NCBI GenBank assembly: GCA_036555035.1
Contig: DATBMB010000033.1
Coordinates: forward strand, 1-32,072
Length of the DNA: 32,072 nt
Origin: SG8-41 sp036555035
GTDB taxonomy: Bacteria; Pseudomonadota; Gammaproteobacteria; Burkholderiales; SG8-41
Reading direction: 5' to 3'
Both the position numbers and the translations under genes were made by a program. The notes under the pieces were generated by a model. It did not search any database. It saw only the letters and a program-made list of their open reading frames with translations, and was not told where the DNA came from. Positions 1 through 8,084 of this stretch are shown here, piece after piece; position 1 is the first letter of the stretch; every line of letters starts with the position of its first letter.

Positions 1-1
1 T

Positions 2-1963
2 GCCAGGGCCGGCGCCATCACCAGTGTGGGGGCCGTGGAAAAGGGCACCACGGTCTGCGATTTCGATCCGCTCGAGAAGCAGTTCCAGCACTCGCTCAAC
101 GCGTCGGCGGTGCACATGCAGCACCGCGACACGCGCATCCACCTGATCGACACCCCGGGCCTGCCGGACTTCATCGGGCGCGCGATCGGGGCGCTGCCCG
201 CGGTGGACACCGCCGCCATCGTCGTAAACGCCCAGAACGGCGTCGAGATGATCACGGGCCGCATGATGCATTGGGCACGGCGGCGCGATCTCTGCCGCAT
301 GATCATCGTCACCAAGATCGACGCCGAGAACGTGGATCTGCCAGGGGTGCTCGCGAAGATCCAGGCGGCCTTCGGAAGGGAATGCCTGCCGATCAACCTG
401 CCGGCCGACGGCGGCAAGCGCGTGGTGGACTGCTTTTTCAGCCCTTCCGGCACGGCGGACTTTTCGTCCGTGGAGGCTGCGCACAGCGCGCTGGTGGACC
501 AGGTCGTCGAGGTCGACGAGGAGCTGATGGCGAAATATCTCGAAAAGGGAGAGGTGGCACCGGAGGAACTGCACGCGCCCTTCGAGAAGGCCCTGCGCGA
601 AGGCCACTTGATCCCGGTGTGCTTCGTCTCTGCGCGCAACGGCGCCGGCGTCGCGGAGCTGCTCGATATCATCGTGAAGCTCATGCCCAATCCCACGGAG
701 GGCAATCCGCCGCAGCTCGTGAAGGGCGCGGGCGAGAAGGCCCAGCCGGTGCGCGCCGAACCCGACCCGAAGAAGCACGTGATCGCTCATGTATTCAAGG
801 TGATGATCGATCCCTACGTGGGCAAAGTGGGGGTCTTTCGCGTGCACCAGGGAACGATCACCAAGGACTCCCAGCTCTTCATCGGCGAGGGCCGAAAGAG
901 CTTCAAGGTCGGCCACGCCTATCTCCTGCAGGGCAAGGATTTCGTCGAGACCGACGCGCTCGTGCCGGGCGACATCGGCGCGGTCGCCAAGGTGGACGAC
1001 ATCCACTTTGACGCAGTGCTGCACGACTCGCATGACGAGGACCAGATCCACCTCGTGCCGCTCGAATTCCCGACGCCTATGCACTCGCTCGCCATCGAGC
1101 CCAAGCGGCGGGGAGACGAGCAGAAGATCTCCGACGCGCTGCACAAGCTCTCCGCCGAGGACCCCACTTTCAAGGTCGAGCACAACGCGACGATCAACCA
1201 GACCGTCATCAGCGGGCTCGGCGACTTGCACATGCGCTATATCCTCGAGCGCATGACCAAGCAGTACAACGTCGAGGTCTCGACCAAGCCGCCCCGCATT
1301 CCCTACCGCGAGACGATCACCGCCCGGGCGGAAGGCCATCACCGACACAAGAAGCAGACCGGCGGCGCCGGCCAGTTCGGCGAGGTGTTCCTCAAGGTCG
1401 AGCCCCTGAAGCGCGGCTCGGGCTTCGAGTTCGTGGACCAGGTCAAGGGCGGCGCCATCCCCAACCAGTTCATACCCGCGGTGGAAAAGGGTGTGCGCCA
1501 GGTGCTGGACTCGGGGCCGGTGGCGGGCTATCCGGTGCACGACGTGCGCGTCATCGTCTACGACGGCAAGTACCACGACGTCGACTCCAAGGAGGTCGCG
1601 TTCATCTCCGCGGGCAAGCGCGCCTTCATGGACGCGATCAGCAAGGCCCGGGCGATCGTGCTCGAGCCCATCGTCAACATCGAGATCACGGCGCCCGATG
1701 CCTCCATGGGCGACATCGCCGGCGACCTCTCGTCCAAGCGCGGCCAGCTCTCCGGCACCGATTCGCTCGCGCCCGGCACACTCGTGATCAAGGGCCAGGT
1801 GCCGCTGTCGGAGTTGAACAACTACCAGGCCCGCCTGAAGTCGGTCACCGCGGGCCAGGGCTCCTACACAATCGAGTTTTCCCGCTACGAGCCGGTGCCG
1901 CCCAGCGTTCAGAAGACGCTCGCCGAGCAGCACGCCAAGACTGCGCACGCTGAGGAGCAGTGA
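2..1963 (+). CDS. Elongation factor G-like GTPase (EF-G-2 type), 5' partial
   Basis: Translational GTPase of the EF-G superfamily. The frame is open to the left edge, so the P-loop (G1) lies outside the window; the first visible residues are the segment just after it. Visible in order: G3 as DTPGLPDF, G4 as TKID, domain II from about residue 255, domain III (RRGDEQKISDAL then SGLGDLHM), domain IV starting near PPRIPYRET, and a domain V ending near FSRYEPVP. Canonical EF-G has DTPGH and NKxD; here the catalytic His is Leu and the G4 Asn is Thr. As I recall, these changes mark the EF-G-2/FusA2-like paralogues rather than the main elongation factor. Its own function is unclear; a role in translocation or ribosome rescue is inference. 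The stop is 13 nt before the next gene, so the two may be cotranscribed. Confidence 0.9.
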   Translation, partial: ARAGAITSVGAVEKGTTVCDFDPLEKQFQHSLNASAVHMQHRDTRIHLIDTPGLPDFIGRAIGALPAVDTAAIVVNAQNGVEMITGRMMHWARRRDLCRMIIVTKIDAENVDLPGVLAKIQAAFGRECLPINLPADGGKRVVDCFFSPSGTADFSSVEAAHSALVDQVVEVDEELMAKYLEKGEVAPEELHAPFEKALREGHLIPVCFVSARNGAGVAELLDIIVKLMPNPTEGNPPQLVKGAGEKAQPVRAEPDPKKHVIAHVFKVMIDPYVGKVGVFRVHQGTITKDSQLFIGEGRKSFKVGHAYLLQGKDFVETDALVPGDIGAVAKVDDIHFDAVLHDSHDEDQIHLVPLEFPTPMHSLAIEPKRRGDEQKISDALHKLSAEDPTFKVEHNATINQTVISGLGDLHMRYILERMTKQYNVEVSTKPPRIPYRETITARAEGHHRHKKQTGGAGQFGEVFLKVEPLKRGSGFEFVDQVKGGAIPNQFIPAVEKGVRQVLDSGPVAGYPVHDVRVIVYDGKYHDVDSKEVAFISAGKRAFMDAISKARAIVLEPIVNIEITAPDASMGDIAGDLSSKRGQLSGTDSLAPGTLVIKGQVPLSELNNYQARLKSVTAGQGSYTIEFSRYEPVPPSVQKTLAEQHAKTAHAEEQ

Positions 1964-1976
1964 ATTCCCCTCGCGC

Positions 1977-2585
1977 ATGGATGACATCGTTCTCCGCGGG
2001 ATGGCCAAATGGCCGAACGTGCCTGCGGTCTACGGCTGGCTCGCCCTCGACCGCAGGGGCCAGTGGCTGTTGAAGGGCGAGCGGATCACCAATCCGCTCG
2101 TCACGGAGTTCATCGGGCGCAACTACGCGCGCGATGAGCGCGGCTGCTGGTTCTTCCAGAACGGCCCGCAGCGCGTGTTCGTCGACCTCGACTACACACC
2201 GCTTGTCTATCGCATCGTGAGTCCCGACCGGGCCCCCCTCGGGCTCGAGGCGGGCGCCGGCGCCCCGGTATCCGCCCTGCACGGCGCGTGGCTCGACGAG
2301 CGCGGCGCCGCGCTGCTCGAAACCGAGCACGGCATCGGCGTGGTTCACGACCAGGACCTCGAGCGGCTGCTGCCGCATCTGACCGACGGCGCCGGCGCGG
2401 CCCTCCCCGAGGACGCCCTCGAGGCGCGGATGAGCCGGCTGCAGGAGGGTCTCGAGGCACCGCTGTGGTTGAGCTTCCGCGGGGCCGGGGTGCGGGTCCT
2501 GCCGATCCGGTCGGAAACCGTCGCGCGGCGCTTCGGCTTTCGGCCCCGGCCCGAGCCGCCCGCGGGCGAAGAGGTGTGCCGCTAG
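1977..2585 (+). CDS. Conserved protein of unknown function (DUF294x-type, betaproteobacterial)
   Basis: A 202-residue soluble protein with no signal peptide or membrane segment. The N-terminus MDDIVLRGMAKWPNVPAVYG and the central GCWFFQNGPQRVFVDLDY segment resemble a family common in betaproteobacteria that carries a DUF number in the 2940s; I am not certain of the exact number. No catalytic motif is visible and I assign no function. The ATG at 1977 is 13 nt after the preceding stop, and the gene ends 8 nt before the HAD phosphatase start, so the three genes probably form one transcription unit. The C-terminal third is Arg- and Pro-rich. Confidence 0.8.
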   Translation: MDDIVLRGMAKWPNVPAVYGWLALDRRGQWLLKGERITNPLVTEFIGRNYARDERGCWFFQNGPQRVFVDLDYTPLVYRIVSPDRAPLGLEAGAGAPVSALHGAWLDERGAALLETEHGIGVVHDQDLERLLPHLTDGAGAALPEDALEARMSRLQEGLEAPLWLSFRGAGVRVLPIRSETVARRFGFRPRPEPPAGEEVCR

Positions 2586-2593
2586 GGCCCGGC

Positions 2594-3388
2594 ATGCTGC
2601 CGCTCGCCGATTTTCCGGTTGCGGCGCGCCGGGCCTTGCACGGCGTCTTCTGCGACATCGACGACACGCTCACCACCGGCGGCAGGCTCACTGCGGATGC
2701 CTACCGCGCGCTGGAGCGCCTGGAGCGGGCGGGGCTCCTGGTCGTGCCCATCACCGGGCGGCCCGCCGGATGGTGCGACCACATCGCCCGCATGTGGCCG
2801 GTCGCCGCGGTGGTCGGCGAGAACGGGGCGTTCTACTTCCGCTACGACCGCGCTGCGCGCGCGATGCAGCGGGCGTTCGCCGACGACCCCGCGGCGCGCG
2901 CGGCGAACCGCGAGCGGCTGCGGGCAATCGGCGAGGATATCGTGCGGGCGGTCCCGGGCTGCGCCATCGCCGCCGACCAGCACTATCGCGAAACCGACCT
3001 CGCAATCGACTACTGCGAGGACGTGGCGCGCCTGCCGCAGGAAGCGGTGGAGCGGATCGTCGCGCTGATGCAGGCGCGCGGGTTGACCGCCAAGGTGAGC
3101 TCCATCCACGTGAACGGCTGGTTCGGCACCTACGACAAGCTCGCCGCGACGCGCCGGCTGATGCGCGAGGCGTTCCGGGTCGACCTCGATGCCGAGCGCG
3201 AGTCCTATGCGTTCGTGGGTGACTCGCCCAACGACGCGCCGATGTTCGCGTTCTTCCCGCACGCCGTGGGGGTCGCCAACGTCCGCGACTTTGCGGGCCG
3301 GCTCGCGCACGAGCCGAAGTACGTCACGGCGGCAGCGGCCGGCGCCGGATTCCGCGAAGCGGCCGACTTAATCCTCGCCGTGCGATAA
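2594..3388 (+). CDS. HAD-superfamily hydrolase (HAD-IIB/Cof-like phosphatase)
   Basis: A 264-residue phosphatase of the haloacid dehalogenase fold. Motif I is DIDDT (nucleophile Asp21, acid/base Asp23), motif II is the Thr in PITGR (about residue 54), motif III is probably Lys182 in TYDKL, and motif IV is GDSPND (209-214). The large insert between motifs II and III fits a type IIB cap, as in trehalose-6-phosphate, sucrose-phosphate and mannosyl-3-phosphoglycerate phosphatases. The substrate cannot be read from sequence. The ATG at 2594 is chosen because the conserved core begins soon after it; an in-frame GTG at 2576 overlaps the previous gene. The threonine aldolase follows after 9 nt. Confidence 0.85.
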   Translation: MLPLADFPVAARRALHGVFCDIDDTLTTGGRLTADAYRALERLERAGLLVVPITGRPAGWCDHIARMWPVAAVVGENGAFYFRYDRAARAMQRAFADDPAARAANRERLRAIGEDIVRAVPGCAIAADQHYRETDLAIDYCEDVARLPQEAVERIVALMQARGLTAKVSSIHVNGWFGTYDKLAATRRLMREAFRVDLDAERESYAFVGDSPNDAPMFAFFPHAVGVANVRDFAGRLAHEPKYVTAAAAGAGFREAADLILAVR

Positions 3389-3397
3389 ACTGTTCGT

Positions 3398-4429
3398 ATG
3401 GTCGACCTGCGCAGTGACACCGTCACCCGCCCGACCGAGGCGATGCTGGAGTCCATGCGCGAGGCGAGCTTCGGCGACGACTCGCGGGACGGCGACGAGA
3501 CGGTGGGCAGGCTCGAAGCGCTCGCCGCGGAGCGCACCGGCAAGGAGGCCGGCGCCTTCATGCCGAGCGGCACCATGGCAAACCTCGTCGCGATGCTCGC
3601 CCATGCGCAGCGTGGGGGCGAGGTGCTGCTGGAAGAGGGATCGCATACCCTGAACGCCGAGCTCGGCGGCATCGCCGGCGTTGCCGGCCTCTTCTATCGC
3701 GGCGTCCCGGGCCGGCGCGGCGCGATGGACGTGGATGCTCTCCGCGAGGCGATTCGGCCCGCCACCCGGCACCACATGGGAACCGCCCTGCTCTGGATGG
3801 AAAGCAGCCATAACCGCTCCGGCGGCGCGGTGCTGCCGCTCGCGCACATGCAGGCCGTCCATGGTCTCGCGCGCGACAGCGGCGTCCCGCTCCATCTCGA
3901 CGGCGCGCGCATCTTCAACGCGGCGATTGCCCTGGGCTGCGCCGCCGATGAGATCGCCCGCTATTCCGATTCGGTCTGCTTCTGCGTGTCAAAGGGGCTC
4001 TCGGCGCCGGTCGGCTCGATACTCTGCGGAAGCCGCGAGTTCATCGAGCGCGCCCGGGGCATGCGCCGGATGGTGGGCGGAAACATGCGCCAGGCCGGCC
4101 CGCTCGCCGCCGCCGGCATCGTCGCGATCGAAACCATGGTCAACCGGCTGGCAGAGGACCACCAGACGGCGAAGCGCCTCGCCGAAGGCTTTCACCGCAT
4201 CGATGCGAGCCTGTGCGACCCGAAAGACGTGGAGACGAATCTCGTGCGCGTGGACGTACGGAGGAGCGGCCGCCGCGCCGAGCAGTGGTCGGCGGACCTG
4301 AAGGCGAAGGGTGTGCTCGTCGCTCCGGCGGACGTCCACGTGCTGCGCTTCGTCACCCACCGCCACATCTCCGCGCCGGATGTCGATGCCGCGGTCGGCG
4401 CCTTCGCGAGCCTGTGGAGCCGGCGCTGA
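3398..4429 (+). CDS. ltaE: Low-specificity L-threonine aldolase
   Basis: PLP-dependent fold-type I enzyme that cleaves L-threonine and L-allo-threonine to glycine and acetaldehyde. The N-terminus MVDLRSDTVTRPTEAM is the family signature. His83 is in the position that stacks on the PLP ring, LDGARIFNA (168-176) carries the Asp and Arg that bind the cofactor, and SKGLSAPVGS contains Lys199, the expected Schiff-base lysine. At 343 residues it is of usual length and complete. It is the last gene of the plus-strand group and converges on the CDGSH gene 44 nt away; I see no clear terminator hairpin with a T-run between them. Confidence 0.93.
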   Translation: MVDLRSDTVTRPTEAMLESMREASFGDDSRDGDETVGRLEALAAERTGKEAGAFMPSGTMANLVAMLAHAQRGGEVLLEEGSHTLNAELGGIAGVAGLFYRGVPGRRGAMDVDALREAIRPATRHHMGTALLWMESSHNRSGGAVLPLAHMQAVHGLARDSGVPLHLDGARIFNAAIALGCAADEIARYSDSVCFCVSKGLSAPVGSILCGSREFIERARGMRRMVGGNMRQAGPLAAAGIVAIETMVNRLAEDHQTAKRLAEGFHRIDASLCDPKDVETNLVRVDVRRSGRRAEQWSADLKAKGVLVAPADVHVLRFVTHRHISAPDVDAAVGAFASLWSRR

Positions 4430-4473
4430 GGGCGGCCGCCTCGCCCCGGGGTAAGCCGCCCTGATCGAGCGGC

Positions 4474-5676
4474 TCAGCTCAGGAACCACAGGTAGTAGAT
4501 CACGACCCCCAGCACGGCCACCGCCCAGTAGCCCGCAAGCGTTGCGCGCATCAGGGCTTTCCAGCGGTGCACGTGGAGCCGGCGCGGGAGCCACCCGTTC
4601 ATCTGCAGCACGAGCCACAGCCCGGCGGCCACGGTCGCGGCCCCCAGCAGCGCGTGAAGCCACGGCACCAGCAGGTGCGGCAGCGCAAGATCGGACGCCG
4701 ACTCGAGCGCCGCATTGTCCATGCCGCGCGCCATGATGAGCGCGACCAGCACCGCGTTCACGAGCACCCAGATGGTCTGGTTGGCGCGGTGCGCCGCGAT
4801 GTTGCCGCGCTTCGCGAGCCACCAGCCGAAGGTAAGACCGGCCACGAGGAGGGCTTCGAGGACGAGATTGAGATCGGAGACGAGGGTCGCCGGGCCGATG
4901 AATCCCTTCGCGGTCGACCGGCCCGTGGCCTCGATGGCGAGGAACGCGGCCGCCGTGGCCCCGACCAGCAACGCCCCGAGGCCGAGTCCCAGCCACTTGA
5001 GGCGGAACGGAAAGGCAAACATGCCCGCCTGCCGGCCGCGGCCCTCGTCGAAGCCGATCGCCCAGTGCGTGCCGTCGCAAAACGGCTTGTTCTTGGATGC
5101 CCCGCAGCGGCACAGGGCGTAGCGCGCGGGGTCGCGCGGCCGCGCCGACCCGGCCTTGAGATCCACGCGGCCGCGGACGTAATACGGTCCGTTCGCCGAC
5201 GCGGTGATCAAAGGCCCGGAGGCGGAGGCGGGAGGCCCGCCCTCGGGCGCAACGCTGAGAGCTCCCGACGGGCAGCGCCGGACGATGTCGATGACTGCCG
5301 CGGCCTCCGCCCCGTCGGCGTCGATCCACGGCTCCCCGCCGAGGCGAAAGACCCCGGGCAGGCCGTCGGTGCACACGCCCGAGTGCGCGCACAGCGCGCG
5401 ATTGTCGTGGATCGTGATGCGCCGGCCGCGGTAGGTCTCGGCGGCCTCCAGGGCCGCCTCGGTGAAGCGCGTCCCGTCGAAGCCGATTCTCCGGTGCGTG
5501 CCGTCGCAGAAGGGCTTCGTCGAGGAGCTCCCGCACCGGCACAGCACGAAGCGCCCGCGCGCCGCCACGTCCTCGCCGCGCGCGTTCACCACGCGGCACG
5601 GCCCGCTCACCCGGTAGGGGCCATTCTTCACCACCTCGATCACGGTGACGGCGTCGGCGGACGCCGGCTCGCCCAT
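4474..5676 (-). CDS. CDGSH / 4Fe-4S mono-cluster / CDGSH protein fused to a DUF420-like membrane domain
   Basis: A 400-residue fusion. Residues 20-65 hold a CDGSH iron-sulfur motif (Cys46, Cys48, Cys57, His61). Residues 70-142 resemble the divergent mono-cluster ferredoxin family (Fer4_19), with Cys96, Cys102 and a CPSGAL signature at Cys135. Residues 160-210 hold a second CDGSH motif (Cys189, Cys191, Cys200, His204). From about residue 222 there are five hydrophobic segments with histidines at 296, 341, 368 and 370, arranged like DUF420 proteins, some of which help assemble haem-copper oxidases. CDGSH domains carry 2Fe-2S clusters bound by three Cys and one His. The start has a strong Shine-Dalgarno (AGGAGG). 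The DUF302 gene lies 54 nt upstream on the same strand. Electron transfer to a membrane partner is inference. Confidence 0.85.
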   Translation of the reverse strand: MGEPASADAVTVIEVVKNGPYRVSGPCRVVNARGEDVAARGRFVLCRCGSSSTKPFCDGTHRRIGFDGTRFTEAALEAAETYRGRRITIHDNRALCAHSGVCTDGLPGVFRLGGEPWIDADGAEAAAVIDIVRRCPSGALSVAPEGGPPASASGPLITASANGPYYVRGRVDLKAGSARPRDPARYALCRCGASKNKPFCDGTHWAIGFDEGRGRQAGMFAFPFRLKWLGLGLGALLVGATAAAFLAIEATGRSTAKGFIGPATLVSDLNLVLEALLVAGLTFGWWLAKRGNIAAHRANQTIWVLVNAVLVALIMARGMDNAALESASDLALPHLLVPWLHALLGAATVAAGLWLVLQMNGWLPRRLHVHRWKALMRATLAGYWAVAVLGVVIYYLWFLS

Positions 5677-5730
5677 GGTGCGGTCCTCCTAGCGGATTCT
5701 CCGCGCGGAAAAATGCTCGTCGATCTGGTG

Positions 5731-6210
5731 CTACTTGAGGGCTTCGGCCACGATATCGGCGAGGAGTTTGTTCACCGCGCCCAGGGAATTGGCGGACTTC
5801 CCGGCGCCCGACGCCTCGATCCGGCGGAAGGCAACGTAGACCCGGTTCTTTTCCTTGGGAAGCGTATAGATCGCGATCGAGTACGGGCAGAAGGCGATAT
5901 TGCGTGGATCGGCTTCCATGGTGTCGCGCGAGATCTTCGCGCTGCAGAATTCCAGCATCTCCGCGTCGCCGTAGATCGTCCGCGCGGCGCCGATGTCCTT
6001 GCCGGTGCGCTCGAGCATGGCGCCGATACGCGCGGTGTAATTGAGCACGAGGCCGCGGTTCTCGATCGCATGCAGCACGCGTTCCTTGACTTCCTTGAAC
6101 TCGCCCTTCGCGGAGCGGACGACGACGTCAGCGGACGCGGCCTGTGCCTGACCGTGCAGGGCGAGGCCGGTCGCGACGGCCAGCGCGAAGAAGATCCAAT
6201 GCGTTTTCAT
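5731..6210 (-). CDS. DUF302 domain protein with signal peptide
   Basis: A 159-residue protein. Residues 1-24 form a typical Sec signal peptide (MKTHWIFFALAVATG then an AQA-type cleavage site), so the mature protein is probably periplasmic. The rest fits DUF302: a segment near FKEVKERVLHAIENRGLV, a central cysteine pair (EFCSAK and FCPYS), and a C-terminal helix. The biochemical function of DUF302 is not established. The start is supported by GGAGGAACAC ahead of the ATG. The CDGSH membrane fusion follows 54 nt downstream on the same strand, which suggests a shared transcript. Confidence 0.85.
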   Translation of the reverse strand: MKTHWIFFALAVATGLALHGQAQAASADVVVRSAKGEFKEVKERVLHAIENRGLVLNYTARIGAMLERTGKDIGAARTIYGDAEMLEFCSAKISRDTMEADPRNIAFCPYSIAIYTLPKEKNRVYVAFRRIEASGAGKSANSLGAVNKLLADIVAEALK

Positions 6211-6313
6211 GTGTTCCTCCGGATCGGGGTCCCGGGGCGAATGCCCGGTCCGGCACTCAGTATGGCGGAGGAAGGTTAGAGGGGTTATTGCGCTAGATCA
6301 ACCGCGCGCGACG

Positions 6314-6352
6314 GCCGGTTGTGTCCGTTTGAACGCGCAGAAGTCAACCGGC
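6314..6352. repeat. Inverted repeat, 8-bp arms
   Basis: The arms GCCGGTTG (6314-6321) and CAACCGGC (6345-6352) are separated by 23 nt. They lie between the end of the small basic protein gene and the start region of the DUF302 gene. No T-run follows on either strand, so this is not a standard intrinsic terminator; it may be an operator or chance. Confidence 0.35.
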
Positions 6353-6367
6353 GCGCAGCGTCCGGCT

Positions 6368-6541
6368 TTACTGGGACTTGCCGCCCATGGGGAACGGCCA
6401 GGCGCCGGGTATCACGACCGGGCGCGGGGCCGCCGGAGCGGCCGCCCCCTTGCGCTTTGCCGCGGCCCGCTTCGCGCCGCGCCGCGCGGGTTTCTTCTTC
6501 GCCGCCGCCTTCCTTCCGGCTCGCCTCTTCGCTCTCGCCAT
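6368..6541 (-). CDS. Small Lys/Arg/Ala-rich histone-like basic protein
   Basis: A 57-residue protein that is almost all Ala, Lys, Arg and Gly over its first 35 residues (for example RRAGRKAAAKKK), followed by a Pro-rich, non-basic tail (PRPVVIPGAWPFPMGGKSQ). The ATG at 6541 has a very good Shine-Dalgarno, GGAGGT, at normal spacing, which is the main reason to call it real. The composition resembles histone H1-like or AlgP-type tails that bind nucleic acid non-specifically, so DNA or RNA binding is inferred. It starts 44 nt after the end of the DUF2442 gene on the same strand. A longer reading of the same frame to 6826 overlaps that gene and is rejected. Confidence 0.6.
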   Translation of the reverse strand: MARAKRRAGRKAAAKKKPARRGAKRAAAKRKGAAAPAAPRPVVIPGAWPFPMGGKSQ

Positions 6542-6585
6542 ACGCACCTCCAGTCGGTTGCGCCCCGCGCGCCGGCGCCGGTTCC

Positions 6586-6843
6586 TCAGTGGCGGGCCGC
6601 GTGGGTCTTGGTTGCGAGGTCCCGGTAGAGCATCTCCGGGTCGAGCTTGATACCCCCGGCCCAGGTCACCGCGTTCGACACCGGGTCGATTGCGACGCGC
6701 GCAAAGGTCTCCGCGTCGGAAATCGCCAGATACGAATCGGTCAGCACCAGCGCGCCCAGGTCCACGCTGCCCTCCAGCCCGTCGTCGAAACGGAGCCACA
6801 GCGTGTAGTTGCCCTCGGCGCGGCACTCGGTAATGGTGTGCAT
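6586..6843 (-). CDS. DUF2442 domain protein
   Basis: An 85-residue protein. The core YTLWLRFDDGLEGSVDLG, then a phenylalanine-containing helix and a C-terminal DPEMLYRDL, matches the small DUF2442 family. DUF2442 genes often sit next to a DUF4160 gene in suspected toxin-antitoxin-like pairs; no DUF4160 partner is present here. The start is uncertain: tandem ATG codons lie at 6846 and 6843 with only a weak Shine-Dalgarno, and an extension to 6894 would add an atypical Arg-rich leader. It lies downstream of nrdB on the same strand with a gap of about 118 nt. Confidence 0.7.
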   Translation of the reverse strand: MHTITECRAEGNYTLWLRFDDGLEGSVDLGALVLTDSYLAISDAETFARVAIDPVSNAVTWAGGIKLDPEMLYRDLATKTHAARH

Positions 6844-6961
6844 CATGCTCTGTCTACGTCTGCGGTAACGCCGGTTCAGCAGGCTGGAACCCAAGAGATC
6901 GCGCCTCCCTGTTGGTTGATGATGAGCAAACGTCCTTCCTGCAGTGACCTCCTTCGCCGCG

Positions 6962-8071
6962 TCAGTCCCAGTTGAGCGCCCCGCCCGTCTGGTACTCGAT
7001 GACGCGGGTCTCGAAGAAATTGCGCTCCTTCTTGAGATCGATCATCTCCGCCATCCACGGGAACGGATTGCCGGCGCCTTCATAGAGGGGATCGATGCCG
7101 ATCTGCTGGCAGCGCCGGTTGGCGATGTAGCGCAGGTATTCCTTGAACATCGCCGAATTCAGCCCCAGCACGCCGCGCGGCATGGTGTCCTCGGCATAGC
7201 GAAATTCGAGCTCGACGCCCTTCATGAAGATCTCGCGCAGCTCTTCGCGGAACTCCTGCGTCCACAGGTGCGGGTTCTCCATCTTGATCGTGTTGATCAG
7301 ATCGATTCCGAAATTGCAGTGCATGGACTCGTCGCGCAGGATGTACTGGTACTGCTCGGCCGAGCCCGTCATCTTGTTCTGGCGCCCGAGCGAGAGGATC
7401 TGCGTGAAGCCCACGTAGAAGAACAGTCCCTCCATCAGGCACGCGAACACGATGAGGCTCTTCAGGAGCTTCTGGTCGGCTTCCGGCGTGCCGGTGCGAA
7501 ACGACGGATCGGTCAGCGTGTCGATGAACGGGATCAGGAACTCGTCCTTGTCGCGGATCGAGGGGATCTCGCGGTAGGCGTTGAAGATCTCGCCGTCGTC
7601 GAGCTGCAGGCTCTCCACGATGTACTGATAGGCGTGGGTGTGGATCGCCTCCTCGAACGCCTGCCGCAGCAGGTACTGCCGGCACTCGGGGGCGGTAATG
7701 TGCCGATAGGTCCCGAGCACGATGTTGTTCGCCGCCAGAGAGTCGGCAGTGACGAAGAAGCCGAGATTGCGCTTGACGATGCGCCGCTCGTCCTCCGTGA
7801 GCCCGTTCGGGTCCTTCCACAGGGCAATGTCGCGGCTCATCTGGATTTCCTGCGGCATCCAGTGGTTGGCGCACGCGGAAAGGTACTTCTCCCACGCCCA
7901 CTTGTACTTGAACGGCACCAGCTGGTTCACGTCGGTCTGGCCGTTGATCACACGCTTGTCGGCGACGTTGATCCGCCGAAGCTCGGCCCCGCCCGGCGCC
8001 GGCTGCGGCCCGGGCGCCCGCGCCTGCGACTCGAGCCCGGCGGCGGCCTGCTGCTCTCCGAATGTCAGCAT
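6962..8071 (-). CDS. nrdB: Ribonucleoside-diphosphate reductase class Ia, beta subunit
   Basis: Small subunit of aerobic ribonucleotide reductase, which supplies the tyrosyl radical used by NrdA to make deoxyribonucleotides. The 369-residue protein has the ferritin-like core with all expected metal ligands: Asp81, Glu141 and His144 (in EEAIHTHAY), Glu214, Glu248 and His251 (in RDESMH). Tyr148 is in the radical position, so this looks like a normal radical-Tyr enzyme rather than a Phe-type (class Ic) one. The C-terminal tail that docks NrdA is present (TGGALNWD). It starts 13 nt after the nrdA stop with GAGGA upstream of the ATG, so the two genes form an operon. The first 30 residues are variable and Ala/Pro-rich. 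Confidence 0.97.
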   Translation of the reverse strand: MLTFGEQQAAAGLESQARAPGPQPAPGGAELRRINVADKRVINGQTDVNQLVPFKYKWAWEKYLSACANHWMPQEIQMSRDIALWKDPNGLTEDERRIVKRNLGFFVTADSLAANNIVLGTYRHITAPECRQYLLRQAFEEAIHTHAYQYIVESLQLDDGEIFNAYREIPSIRDKDEFLIPFIDTLTDPSFRTGTPEADQKLLKSLIVFACLMEGLFFYVGFTQILSLGRQNKMTGSAEQYQYILRDESMHCNFGIDLINTIKMENPHLWTQEFREELREIFMKGVELEFRYAEDTMPRGVLGLNSAMFKEYLRYIANRRCQQIGIDPLYEGAGNPFPWMAEMIDLKKERNFFETRVIEYQTGGALNWD

Positions 8072-8084
8072 CTGATCGTTCCTC

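Noticed and set aside
4567..6279. A 570-codon plus-strand frame opposite the CDGSH and DUF302 genes
   Set aside because: It is antisense to two genes with clear motifs and good ribosome binding sites; it has low-complexity composition and no start signal.
7000..8000. Class Ic (radical-free) NrdB
   Set aside because: The radical tyrosine is present as Tyr148 in the EAIHTHAY motif, so the usual tyrosyl radical enzyme is more likely.
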